This document shows positions 7,506-13,235 of a stretch of DNA of 13,235 nt, one piece after another. Numbering within the stretch: the first letter of the stretch is position 1; every line of letters begins with the position of its first letter. Origin of the DNA: Coriobacteriales bacterium (lineage in GTDB: Bacteria; Actinomycetota; Coriobacteriia; Coriobacteriales; UBA8131); assembly GCA_031282085.1 (NCBI GenBank), contig JAITEK010000166.1, forward strand, positions 1 through 13,235, given 5' to 3'. The notes under the pieces are model-generated. The model had not been told where the DNA came from, made no database searches, and saw nothing but the letters and a program-made list of their open reading frames with translations. A program made the translations under genes and the position numbers.

Positions 7506-7693
7506 CGTGTGTCGCGCTACGCGCCCCGCCTGCGTCGCTCGCTATCGCTCGCGACTGGATTCTGGCATAAAGCCAGAATGACGGGCGGAAGTGTTCGCCG
7601 TCCCGGGTCGTGTGTCGCACGCTGCGCGTGCTCTTTGTACGTCGCTCGCTATCGCTCGCGACTGGATTCTGGCATAAAGCCAGAATGTCGGGC
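7506..7693 (+). repeat. Two-copy tandem repeat, unit about 105 bp, with hairpin
   Basis: Each unit starts CGTGTGTCGC (7506-7515 and 7609-7618). Each then has a nearly identical 54-base block (7533-7586 and 7640-7693, one mismatch in 54). The block contains TCGCTCGCTATCGCTCGCGA, then ATTCTGGC-ATAAA-GCCAGAAT (stems 7559-7566 with 7572-7579, and the same in copy two), then the TGACGGGC-like flank. Sequence between the two conserved parts differs in length by 4 bases. This is not a CRISPR array, because there are only two copies and the spacing is variable. Confidence 0.8.
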
Positions 7694-7722
7694 AAAGGAC
7701 GACGTGCGCACGTTCTTTTGTT

Positions 7723-7750
7723 CGTCACCCCGGGCTTGTCCCGGGGTCCA
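7723..7750 (-). repeat. Palindromic repeat, GGA-stem-TGACG family
   Basis: CCCCGGG (7728-7734) and CCCGGGG (7740-7746) pair around CTTGT. Read on the minus strand the unit is GGA, stem, loop, stem, TGACG. That is the layout of the ATTCTGGC hairpins and the nif3 palindrome, but with a different stem sequence. Confidence 0.6.
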
Positions 7751-7788
7751 ACCGGGCGCGATAGCGACCGGGCTTACAACACACCGCG

Positions 7789-7805
7789 GAGCGGCGCAGC
7801 CGCTC
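7789..7805 (-). terminator. Hairpin downstream of tRNA-Gln, possible terminator
   Basis: GAGCGGC (7789-7795) and GCCGCTC (7799-7805) form a 7-bp GC-rich stem with a 3-base loop. It lies 28 bases beyond the tRNA 3' end on its transcribed strand. No T-run follows on the minus strand, so the terminator role is tentative. Confidence 0.35.
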
Positions 7806-7832
7806 TCGTGAGACGATGGGGAAAGGGGGAGT

Positions 7833-7906
7833 TGGCTGGGGCAGCAGGATTCGAACCTACATAGCTGGCACCAAAAACCAGAGTCCTGCCATTGGACGAT
7901 GCCCCA
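7833..7906 (-). tRNA. tRNA-Gln (anticodon UUG)
   Basis: On the minus strand the acceptor TGGGGCA (7906-7900) pairs perfectly with TGCCCCA (7843-7837). The D arm is GTCC/GGAC. The anticodon stem CTGGT/GCCAG (one G-U pair) encloses the loop TTTTGGT, with anticodon TTG at 7874-7872. The T arm is GTAGG/CCTGC around TTCGAAT. Discriminator G at 7836 is followed by an encoded CCA (7835-7833). Total 74 bases with CCA. All stems close and the glutamine anticodon is unambiguous. It lies downstream of the antiporter on the same strand, with 65 bases between; no clear promoter of its own is visible. Confidence 0.96.
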
Positions 7907-7929
7907 GCGTGAACGGATGCACGGAGACA

Positions 7930-7944
7930 GGCGGCGTTGCCGCC
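7930..7944 (-). terminator. Hairpin after the antiporter gene, possible terminator
   Basis: GGCGGC and GCCGCC pair (6 bp, 3-base loop) about 27 bases past the antiporter stop on the minus strand and 23 bases before the tRNA. There is no T-run. It could end or pause antiporter transcription, or mark processing between the antiporter transcript and the tRNA. Confidence 0.3.
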
Positions 7945-7971
7945 CTTGCCGTACAACGTGAGCTTAGTAGT

Positions 7972-10335
7972 TTATTCCAACTGCTCCTCGATGTCGAGTT
8001 CCATCATGGCGACGTTGTCCAACATCTGTTTGGCGGTGGCGCGGTTTATCTTGTTGTGGAGTAGCGCCTCCTTGATCTGCTCCCGCTCAAACTCGAGGGC
8101 GTGCGTCTCAACTTCCAGGAAGTTGCTCTCGCGGTTCTCGCGGGCGTTATTGAGGATTCTCCGTGGGCCGTTGAGGCGGGCGACGCGCCGCTCAAGTTCT
8201 ATCCTGATCAGTTCGATGGCGCGGGCGGGAGTGTTGGGTTCCCGCGCGTATTCCTCAAGCCGTTTCTGCACGTTGAGGTAGTTCTCCAGCGCCAATTCCC
8301 GCATCTCAAAGCGTATGACCTTGCGGTCGATTCCCTCGCCGCCAAGTTCCTCGGCCTGCTTGAACTGCTCCTTGTGTCGCCGTGCCCTCTTAAAGCGCGA
8401 GGCCACCTGCGCAAAGAAGCCCTTTATCTCCCAACCAAAGGCATTGTGATGCTGCACGCGTGCGAGGATGCGGCTCAACTGGTCGAGGTAGAGAAAACCG
8501 GTGAGCGAGCTGACCCGTCCCTCGCTGATGAGCTCCTGGGTGTGCTCGCGCTCCCACTCGATGATGAGCTTGCGTATCTCCGCGTCGTCGGTGTCAACGA
8601 GTTGGTTGCTTGCTTTGAGCGTGCTGATCCGCGCGTAATATTGCCGCACGACCTCCTCGGTGGCGTCTGCCTGCCCGGGTTTTATGTTGTCGACCAGGTT
8701 GCTGATAACCGCGTGGTAGATGTTGAGAATGGCGTCGATCTCGTGCTCAGGGCGCACCGCCTCCTTCTTCTTGGGCGCGATGAGCGGCACCAGGAAGTTC
8801 ACCAACAGCAGCGACAACAGGATGACTCCCGAGGCCAGGAAGATGATGAGGTCGCGCTCGGGGAAGGGGCTGCCGTCGCTGAGCGCCAGCGGGATGGTGA
8901 GCACCACCGCGAGCGTGATGGCGCCCTTTGCGCCGGTGAGGCTCAACAGCAAGGCGTCGTGGAGGTGCAGCTTCCAGTAATGAGGGTCGGAGCGGGCCAG
9001 CAGTTTTTCCTGCGCCAGCTCCTGTTTGCGGTCCAGGCGTCTCTCGCCGCGGCGCAGCTCCCGCGTCCTGCGCTCGTCGAACAGCGCCTGCTCAACCGCA
9101 AGACTGCGCTCCTGCCTGCTCATCTCGCCAAAACCCTCAACCAAAGCCGAGGACGTATCGCCAAACGGAGCGGATGCGGGCGCGGGCGCAGATGCGGGCG
9201 CGGGTGCGTCGCCGAACTCTGGCTCCGCCAACGTCGTATCGGTGCCAAGCGCTGCCTCTGCCAGCACGCTGGGCGTGGGCGCGTCCTCGTCCACGGCGGG
9301 CTCAACAGCCCCCGACGCCAGATTGACGTTGCGGTGCATGATGAACACCCAGATAAAGCGCAGGGCGAGGATGGTGAGCAGGATGAGGACGATAAAGAGG
9401 ATGAGGAAGTTGTCCGCGCTCGCCGAGTTGCTCCAGACCCGCTGGACGACAAAGGGCAGCTGCGTGCCGAGGATGAGGAACACGAGGCCGTTGAGCGTGT
9501 AGGAGATAACCGACCAGGCGGAGGTGGAGACGATGTTGTGGCGGGCGTTGTGCGGCGATATTTTGCGCGCCGAGAACGAATAGGTAACGCCTGCGGCTAC
9601 AACAGCGATGATGCCGCTCACGTGGAACGCCTCGGCAACGAGGAACACGATGAAGGGGGTGATGACCTCAAACAGCACGTGGAAGGTGATGTTCTCGATG
9701 CCGCTGGCGTGCAGCCAGTAGACGAGTATCGAGCGCAGCAGCATGAGAACGATGCCGATGATGAGGCCGCCGAAGAACATGAACAGGAAGGTCGTGCTGG
9801 CGTTAAGCAGCGAGAAGGCGCCGGTAAGCGCCGCCGCTATCGCGAACTGGAAGGAGACGATACCCGAGGCGTCGTTAAGCAGCGACTCCCCCTTAAGCAG
9901 GTTGTCCTGCTCGTCGCTGATGCTGGCGCTCTCCTTGAGCGAGGCAACGGCAACGGCGTCGGTGGGAGCCAGCGCGGCAGCCAGCGCAAAGGCGGCGGCC
10001 AGCGGGATGTACGGCGTGAACCAGTGGATAAAGCCGCCCACCACCAGGGTCGTTGCAAAGACGAGCCCCAGGGCAAGCAACAGGATGGGGCGCTTCAACC
10101 GCCACAGCGCGGGCTTGTCGGCCTTCTTCGCGTCCTCAAAGAGCAAAGGCGCGATGAACAGCACGAGGAACAGCTCGGGGTCGAGCGTGATCTCAAAGTC
10201 GAGGGGCAGCAGCGTTAAGGCCATGCCGATGGCTATTTGGATGAGGGGCGTTGATATACGGGAGACGCGCTGGCTTATCAGGTTGGAGATAAGCATCGCC
10301 CCCAGCATGATGAGTATGTATTCAAATGAATGCAT
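7972..10335 (-). CDS. CPA1-family (NhaP-type) Na+/H+ antiporter with large insert and cytoplasmic tail
   Basis: 787 residues, starting MHSFEYILIMLGAML from the ATG at 10335-10333. The membrane domain carries the CPA1 ion-site motifs APTDAVAVASL (Thr125, Asp126) and ESLLNDASGIV (Asn154, Asp155). It also has ALRFIWVF near 325 and the late helix motif SLTGAKGAITLA (465-476). It should exchange sodium (or potassium) for protons across the inner membrane, for pH and salt homeostasis. Two features are atypical. Residues about 336-455 are a hydrophilic insert, with an Ala/Pro repeat at 377-390 then an Arg/Glu-rich helical part, placed before the last helices. Residues about 521-787 are a long charged, coiled-coil-like tail, probably a regulatory cytoplasmic domain. 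It is monocistronic or followed by tRNA-Gln. Family firm, ion specificity unknown. The ribosome site is weak (only AGG close by). Confidence 0.93.
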   Translation of the reverse strand: MHSFEYILIMLGAMLISNLISQRVSRISTPLIQIAIGMALTLLPLDFEITLDPELFLVLFIAPLLFEDAKKADKPALWRLKRPILLLALGLVFATTLVVGGFIHWFTPYIPLAAAFALAAALAPTDAVAVASLKESASISDEQDNLLKGESLLNDASGIVSFQFAIAAALTGAFSLLNASTTFLFMFFGGLIIGIVLMLLRSILVYWLHASGIENITFHVLFEVITPFIVFLVAEAFHVSGIIAVVAAGVTYSFSARKISPHNARHNIVSTSAWSVISYTLNGLVFLILGTQLPFVVQRVWSNSASADNFLILFIVLILLTILALRFIWVFIMHRNVNLASGAVEPAVDEDAPTPSVLAEAALGTDTTLAEPEFGDAPAPASAPAPASAPFGDTSSALVEGFGEMSRQERSLAVEQALFDERRTRELRRGERRLDRKQELAQEKLLARSDPHYWKLHLHDALLLSLTGAKGAITLAVVLTIPLALSDGSPFPERDLIIFLASGVILLSLLLVNFLVPLIAPKKKEAVRPEHEIDAILNIYHAVISNLVDNIKPGQADATEEVVRQYYARISTLKASNQLVDTDDAEIRKLIIEWEREHTQELISEGRVSSLTGFLYLDQLSRILARVQHHNAFGWEIKGFFAQVASRFKRARRHKEQFKQAEELGGEGIDRKVIRFEMRELALENYLNVQKRLEEYAREPNTPARAIELIRIELERRVARLNGPRRILNNARENRESNFLEVETHALEFEREQIKEALLHNKINRATAKQMLDNVAMMELDIEEQLE
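9170..9205 (-). repeat. Two 18-bp in-frame tandem repeats in the antiporter insert
   Basis: Copies at 9170-9187 and 9188-9205 differ by two bases. They encode the Ala/Pro-rich repeat (APASAP twice) in the hydrophilic loop of the antiporter. As in the RNase H-QueD gene, the period is six codons. Confidence 0.8.
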
Positions 10336-10380
10336 GTGCCTGTTGGTACGTCCCCTCAGTATCGCATGGGCAGTCTTCTT

Positions 10381-10386
10381 ATTGTA
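10381..10386 (-). promoter_or_regulatory. Possible -10 box for the antiporter
   Basis: On the minus strand TACAAT, followed by AAG, lies about 46 bases upstream of the antiporter ATG. A matching -35 is not evident, so support is limited to one hexamer in the expected place. Confidence 0.3.
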
Positions 10387-10507
10387 AGCGAAGGAGGCGG
10401 GCTCGCCTATACCGCGCCCATACTGTTACCCCATGTTCAAAGAGGCGAGGGTCGGCGGCTTATGGTATGCTTGAGAGGTACCGCTGTTTTGTCACGGTGC
10501 GAAGGTG

Positions 10508-10517
10508 TCTCGCGAGA
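10508..10517. other. Perfect 10-bp palindrome upstream of the DUF151 gene
   Basis: TCTCGCGAGA is self-complementary and is followed by further GAGCGAGAGA-type words up to about 10545. It lies in the 235-base divergent region, 54 bases before the DUF151 start. It could be a regulator site, or a chance product of a purine-rich leader. Confidence 0.25.
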
Positions 10518-10570
10518 ACCGAGCGAGAGACGAGTGAGAAGCGAGCCAATGTGGGCAAGGAGCAGCAATT

Positions 10571-11074
10571 ATGGTGCCGGTGATGATAGAAACCCTGGTG
10601 GTGGGGATTCCCCCCTCGCCCTCTGTCGTCGTGCTCCGTCCGCTCGACGAGCACAGCACCAACGCCCGCGTGCTGCCGATCTGGATCGGGCCGACTGAGG
10701 CCGCCTCCATCGGCATCGCCCTGGAGGGGCAGCCGCGCGTCCGGCCGATGACCCACGACTTCCTCGCTAACGTCGTCGCCGCGCTACACGCCGAGATAGA
10801 CCACGTTGTCATCGACCGCGTAGAGGGCTCGACCTTCTTCGCGACGGTCACCCTCAACCAGGGGGATGAACCCATCGCCGTCGACGCGCGCCCGAGCGAC
10901 TCAATTGCCCTGGCGGTGCGCACCCAGTCCCCGCTTTTTGTTGATGAGGATGTGTTGAATTCGTCCTCCTTCCCCTATCTGTTCGCGAACCATACGAACC
11001 GTGACGCGGCCATGGAGGAGTTTCGCGACTTCCTCGAATCCATCTCTCCCGAGGACTTTGAACTCCACGAGTAA
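10571..11074 (+). CDS. Bifunctional nuclease family protein (DUF151)
   Basis: 167 residues. The ATG at 10571 has AAGGAG at 10557-10562 with 8-base spacing. The family blocks are in order: VLRPLDEHSTNARVLPIWIG (residues 21-40) then PTEAASI, RPMTHDFLANV (58-68), an EGSTFFATV strand (85-93) and DARPSDSIALAVR (105-117). An acidic C-terminus follows. The family is named after plant BFN proteins with RNase/DNase activity and is widespread in actinobacteria as a small cytosolic protein. In bacteria its substrate is not established. It is transcribed divergently from the antiporter; the next gene, pgsA, is 206 bases downstream and seems to have its own promoter, so this is probably monocistronic. Length is normal and the family call is secure. 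Confidence 0.9.
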   Translation: MVPVMIETLVVGIPPSPSVVVLRPLDEHSTNARVLPIWIGPTEAASIGIALEGQPRVRPMTHDFLANVVAALHAEIDHVVIDRVEGSTFFATVTLNQGDEPIAVDARPSDSIALAVRTQSPLFVDEDVLNSSSFPYLFANHTNRDAAMEEFRDFLESISPEDFELHE

Positions 11075-11090
11075 ACGATAAACGCACGGA

Positions 11091-11106
11091 GCAATCGTGT
11101 GTCGCG
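11091..11106 (+). repeat. 16-base word identical to 7501-7516
   Basis: GCAATCGTGTGTCGCG occurs exactly at 11091-11106 and at 7501-7516. Both copies begin shortly after a stop codon (17 and 12 bases). The core CGTGTGTCGC also occurs at 7609-7618 and 11125-11134, and inverted at 11142-11151. Confidence 0.75.
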
Positions 11107-11122
11107 TGCCGACGCTGCGACA

Positions 11123-11153
11123 ACCGTGTGTCGCGCAGCGGGCGACACACGGT
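11123..11153 (+). terminator. 12-bp stem hairpin after the DUF151 gene, likely terminator or repeat hairpin
   Basis: ACCGTGTGTCGC (11123-11134) pairs perfectly with GCGACACACGGT (11142-11153) around a 7-base loop. It is the strongest hairpin between the DUF151 protein and pgsA. The nearest T-run (TTTT) is about 22 bases further, after GGGGG, so a classic intrinsic terminator is not certain. It uses the CGTGTGTCGC repeat word. Confidence 0.5.
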
Positions 11154-11225
11154 CATATGCGGGGGCGTGCGGGGGTTTTAAGGTAATAATCGCATAACAG
11201 TGCGCCGGGTATTCTTGATTTCACG

Positions 11226-11231
11226 TATACT
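11226..11231 (+). promoter_or_regulatory. Possible -10 box for pgsA
   Basis: TATACT lies 50 bases upstream of the pgsA ATG in an AT-richer stretch. The -35 is unclear: TTGATT at 11215-11220 is too close. It shares the GTATACT word with the box before the kinase. Confidence 0.4.
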
Positions 11232-11280
11232 GAGCTAATCGGATAGATAGCGTGCGTGGGGCTTAACATTTACAGGAGAA

Positions 11281-11991
11281 ATGTCTGTGCGGCAAACGGT
11301 CACCAAAAGGGTATTCACCATTCCCAACTTCCTTTCGCTCATTCGGCTGTTCCTGCTGCCGGTGTTCTTTGTGCTGCTCGTTCAGTATGAGAATAACGTC
11401 ATGGCTTTTATCGTGTTGCTCGTCGCGTCGCTCACCGATCTCGTCGACGGCCATATCGCCCGCGCCACGCACAGTGTCTCACGGCTGGGGCAACTGCTCG
11501 ACCCCTTTGTCGACCGCGTGTTCATCGTGGTCGGCGTTATCGCCATCTTCGTCGCGGAGCGCATCCCGTTGTGGATGCTGCTTCTGCTGCTTGTGCGCGA
11601 CGGCTGCATGCTCATCCTCACCATCTACCAAAAACGTCGCTTCAACCGCGATTTTGAGGTCATCTTCCTCGGCAAACTCACAACCGCTCTCGTTATGGCC
11701 GGGTTTTGCTCCCTCGTGCTCTGGTGGCCTATTCTGCCGGGCGCGCATGTTGCGGAGAGCACGCTTCTGCCCGGTTGGGGCGCCGACGCTGCCCCGTTGG
11801 GGTACTGGTTGCTCTACGTGGGGATTATGATTTCGTGGATAACCGCGGCCATCTATCTGTGGAGGGGCCTGCGACCCCTCAGTCCCGCCGCTTCTGCTGA
11901 AGCCGGCGTCTTCTCTGACGCTAGTCCTTCTGCCGATCGTGCGCGACCCGCTGGAGCCAAGGTTCTCGGGGACGATGGCGAAAGGGGTTGA
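11281..11991 (+). CDS. pgsA: CDP-alcohol phosphatidyltransferase, PgsA-like
   Basis: 236 residues. The ATG at 11281 is only two bases from AGGAG (11274-11278). A GTG at 11287 would have 8-base spacing, so the true start may be two codons later. The family signature D-x2-DG-x2-AR-x8-G-x3-D-x3-D is exact: Asp53, Asp56, Gly57, Ala60, Arg61, Gly70, Asp74, Asp78. Several membrane helices surround it (about 14-35, 40-52, 79-93, 95-118, 133-150, 172-193). The likely reaction is CDP-diacylglycerol plus glycerol-3-phosphate to phosphatidylglycerophosphate in the inner membrane. Other CDP-alcohol transferases (for example inositol phosphate or cardiolipin synthesis) share the motif, so the acceptor is inferred. 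The last 40 or so residues are an Ala/Ser-rich tail beyond the usual length of about 180-200. The TGA stop is in the same frame as the following VanW-type gene. Confidence 0.85.
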   Translation: MSVRQTVTKRVFTIPNFLSLIRLFLLPVFFVLLVQYENNVMAFIVLLVASLTDLVDGHIARATHSVSRLGQLLDPFVDRVFIVVGVIAIFVAERIPLWMLLLLLVRDGCMLILTIYQKRRFNRDFEVIFLGKLTTALVMAGFCSLVLWWPILPGAHVAESTLLPGWGADAAPLGYWLLYVGIMISWITAAIYLWRGLRPLSPAASAEAGVFSDASPSADRARPAGAKVLGDDGERG

Positions 11992-11997
11992 GGGCTG

Positions 11998-13235
11998 TTG
12001 AGCCTCCGGCCGGTCCAACCTCGTCGCGCCCCGTCCCGCTCGCGGTCCTCCTCGCGCGCCCCGTCTCATAGGGTCTCTCACGCGCAGACCGGCTCCGGCT
12101 CCGGCTCTCGCGGCAGCTCCCACTCGGCGTCTTCCCGCGGTGGACAGGGGCAGGCGGCCGCAGCCCGTCGCGGCTCCAATGCGCCTCGTTTCTCGCGTCC
12201 ACCCGCCTGGCGCATCGCGCTCATCGCGCTCGCCGTGGTTGTGGGATTGGCGGCGTTTGGCCTCGTCTTTGACGTGGCGACCAATTTCGGCAAGATACAC
12301 CGGGGCGTTACCGTGCAGGGGGTGGACCTCGGCGGTTTGACGCGCGCGGACGCCGCCGCTCGCCTGGAGGAGGAACTCGGCGCCACCATCGCCTCGGCGC
12401 CGGTTGAGCTGTTTGCTACCGAGGAGCTGAGAAGCGTGGGCGCGGACGAGACGATCGTCGAGCTCGCGGGCCCCAGCAACTCCTACAGCACCGACGAGGA
12501 GACCGCCGGCAGCCAGTCGTGGCGGATAAGCTCCGCAACGGTTGGCGCAACGGTGGCGGGAGAAGTCCTGATCGAGCGGGCCTATGCCGTCGGGAGAGGC
12601 GATGACTTCTTTCCCGGGCGGCTCAAGGCCAGTTTCTTCGGCGTTGCGTTGGCAGGGGAGTTGCGCTACGAACCCCTCCAGCTCGAGGCCTTTGAGGCGC
12701 TGCTGTGCGACGCGCTCGGATGGCGCGAGGAGAACGCGGACATACGCTTTGAGGATGGCAAATTCGTTGTTGTTGAGAGCAAGGAGGGTTACGGAGCCGA
12801 CCACGCAGCGCTCACCGCAGCGCTCGACAACGCGTTTTTCGGCACGGAACGCTCGCTTGTTGTGCCCATGGCGGCTATTCCGGTTGCCGTCAGTGATGAG
12901 GAGGCCGCCGGAGTTGCTGCCTCCGTCCAGCGGGCGATAGAGCAGCCGGTTGCCCTCGCCTATGAGAATGAGGAACCGTGGAGCCTCACCGCAGAGAACC
13001 TCGGCCCCTGGATCACCACCTCCGTCGCTGGGGAGAAGGAGCAGGCGCGTCTCGTCCCGAGTGTGGCCGCCGACCGGCTTAAGGAGGGCATCTACAACGT
13101 AATCGGCGACCGCGACCCGGGGATACGACCCCAGGACGCCCGCTTTGAGGTTGTTGATGGCAACATCACCGTTGTCGCGAGCGTCAACGGCACCGGTATC
13201 GACTACAACCGCGTGGCCAGCGACCTGAACGCGGT
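11998..13235 (+). CDS. VanW-type membrane-anchored envelope protein with PG_binding_4-like repeats, 3' truncated
   Basis: The frame runs open to the right edge (412 codons visible). The best start is TTG 11998, six bases after the pgsA stop, with AAAGGGG and GAGGG just upstream. No ATG or GTG lies in frame before the membrane helix. Residues 1-70 are basic and Ser/Gly/Arg-rich (SRSRSSSR, GSGSGS), presumably cytosolic. Residues 71-91 are one hydrophobic helix (WRIALIALAVVVGLAAFGLV). The exported part has GVTVQGVDLGGLTRADAAARL and later RAYAVGRGDDF, typical of the PG_binding_4-like modules that precede a VanW domain; another begins near the right edge (VVASVNGTGIDYN). The VanW domain itself would lie beyond the window. 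Members are cell-surface proteins linked to the wall; the role is unclear. Context with pgsA fits envelope biology. Confidence 0.75.
   Translation, partial: MSLRPVQPRRAPSRSRSSSRAPSHRVSHAQTGSGSGSRGSSHSASSRGGQGQAAAARRGSNAPRFSRPPAWRIALIALAVVVGLAAFGLVFDVATNFGKIHRGVTVQGVDLGGLTRADAAARLEEELGATIASAPVELFATEELRSVGADETIVELAGPSNSYSTDEETAGSQSWRISSATVGATVAGEVLIERAYAVGRGDDFFPGRLKASFFGVALAGELRYEPLQLEAFEALLCDALGWREENADIRFEDGKFVVVESKEGYGADHAALTAALDNAFFGTERSLVVPMAAIPVAVSDEEAAGVAASVQRAIEQPVALAYENEEPWSLTAENLGPWITTSVAGEKEQARLVPSVAADRLKEGIYNVIGDRDPGIRPQDARFEVVDGNITVVASVNGTGIDYNRVASDLNA

Larger units (their letters stand above)
7490..7832. other. Gene-free repeat island between the kinase and tRNA-Gln
   Basis: About 340 bases without a credible gene. 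In order it holds a 16-base word shared with 11091-11106, and a roughly 105-bp unit present twice, each copy with an 8-bp stem hairpin. Next come a perfect 12-bp palindrome (ACGTGCGCACGT, 7702-7713) followed by TTCTTTTG, a CCCCGGG/CCCGGGG hairpin, and a 7-bp stem hairpin next to the tRNA. Short open frames here are repeat translations without ribosome sites. The palindrome plus short T-run could end kinase transcription, but this is weak. Confidence 0.6.

Noticed and set aside
7533..7693. CRISPR-like direct repeats
   Set aside because: There are only two copies. The repeat block is too long (54 bases), internal spacing is unequal, and no cas genes are present.
7533..7832. Transposon remnant or integration site next to tRNA-Gln
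   Set aside because: No transposase or integrase fragment, no target-site duplication, and no partial copy of the tRNA 3' end were found in the interval.
7610..8064. Plus-strand small frames reading through the tRNA, giving peptides like GWGSRIRTYIAGTK or ELAGAAGFEPT
   Set aside because: These are the well-known spurious peptides from translating the complement of a tRNA. No ribosome site or homology supports a gene.
8101..10218. Long plus-strand open frame of 705 codons opposite the antiporter
   Set aside because: It is antisense to a clear CPA1 antiporter with all motifs. Its translation is Arg/Glu/Gly-rich without domains, a usual effect of GC-rich codon bias on the opposite strand.
11479..12804. 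Minus-strand open frame of 441 codons
   Set aside because: It is antisense across pgsA and the VanW-type gene, both supported by motifs. Its translation is low complexity and has no recognisable domain.
1..13235. A new defence or mobile multi-gene system
   Set aside because: All sizeable genes belong to recognised housekeeping or signalling families. No clustered unknown genes, reverse transcriptase, toxin-antitoxin pair or nuclease-effector set is visible.

Overview
The window is GC-rich, gene-dense bacterial chromosome. The gene set and order (Nif3, C4 zinc-ribbon protein, RNase H, then CoaBC; a DUF151 bifunctional-nuclease homologue close to PgsA and a VanW-type protein) suggest Actinomycetota, and my best guess is the Coriobacteriia. 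That placement is an inference from gene content, not a search. No phage, transposase, plasmid, CRISPR or defence genes are visible, so this looks like core chromosome. The unusual features are a fused gene and several families of small palindromic repeats.

Left part, 1-4775, plus strand. A YgjP/DUF45-type metalloprotease, cut by the left edge, is followed by a probable promoter (TATAAT at 554-559) and a tight four-gene run. The run is a Nif3-like dinuclear-metal protein, a coiled-coil C4 zinc-ribbon protein, a fused RNase H-QueD protein and the coenzyme A biosynthesis enzyme CoaBC. The first three genes are joined by 4-base ATGA overlaps, which implies translational coupling. The first three match a known actinobacterial neighbourhood (mycobacterial Rv2230c-Rv2229c-Rv2228c), but there the RNase H domain is fused to a CobC-like phosphatase. 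Here its partner is a pterin-forming QueD domain, with a well-placed ribosome binding site and ATG inside the gene that could also make QueD on its own.

Middle part, 4776-10335. A separately transcribed hybrid histidine kinase has six predicted membrane helices, PAS, HisKA, HATPase, a degenerate receiver and an intact receiver. It lies before a 340-base gene-free stretch of tandem and palindromic repeats. A tRNA-Gln(UUG) with encoded CCA follows on the minus strand. Next is a minus-strand CPA1 (NhaP-type) sodium/proton antiporter with a large hydrophilic insert and a long cytoplasmic tail.

Right part, 10336-13235, plus strand. A bifunctional-nuclease (DUF151) protein is followed by an intergenic region with a 12-bp stem hairpin built from repeat words shared with the middle repeat island. 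A CDP-alcohol phosphatidyltransferase (PgsA-like) comes next. In the same reading frame, directly after its TGA stop, begins a VanW-type membrane-anchored envelope protein that runs off the right edge.

Functionally the window mixes cofactor and modified-nucleoside metabolism (CoaBC, QueD), nucleic-acid housekeeping (RNase H, zinc-ribbon protein, tRNA) and envelope functions (kinase, antiporter, PgsA, VanW protein). I see no convincing new multi-gene system. The most notable items are the RNase H-QueD fusion with its internal start, and the repeat families that sit after stop codons and, once, inside a coding region.
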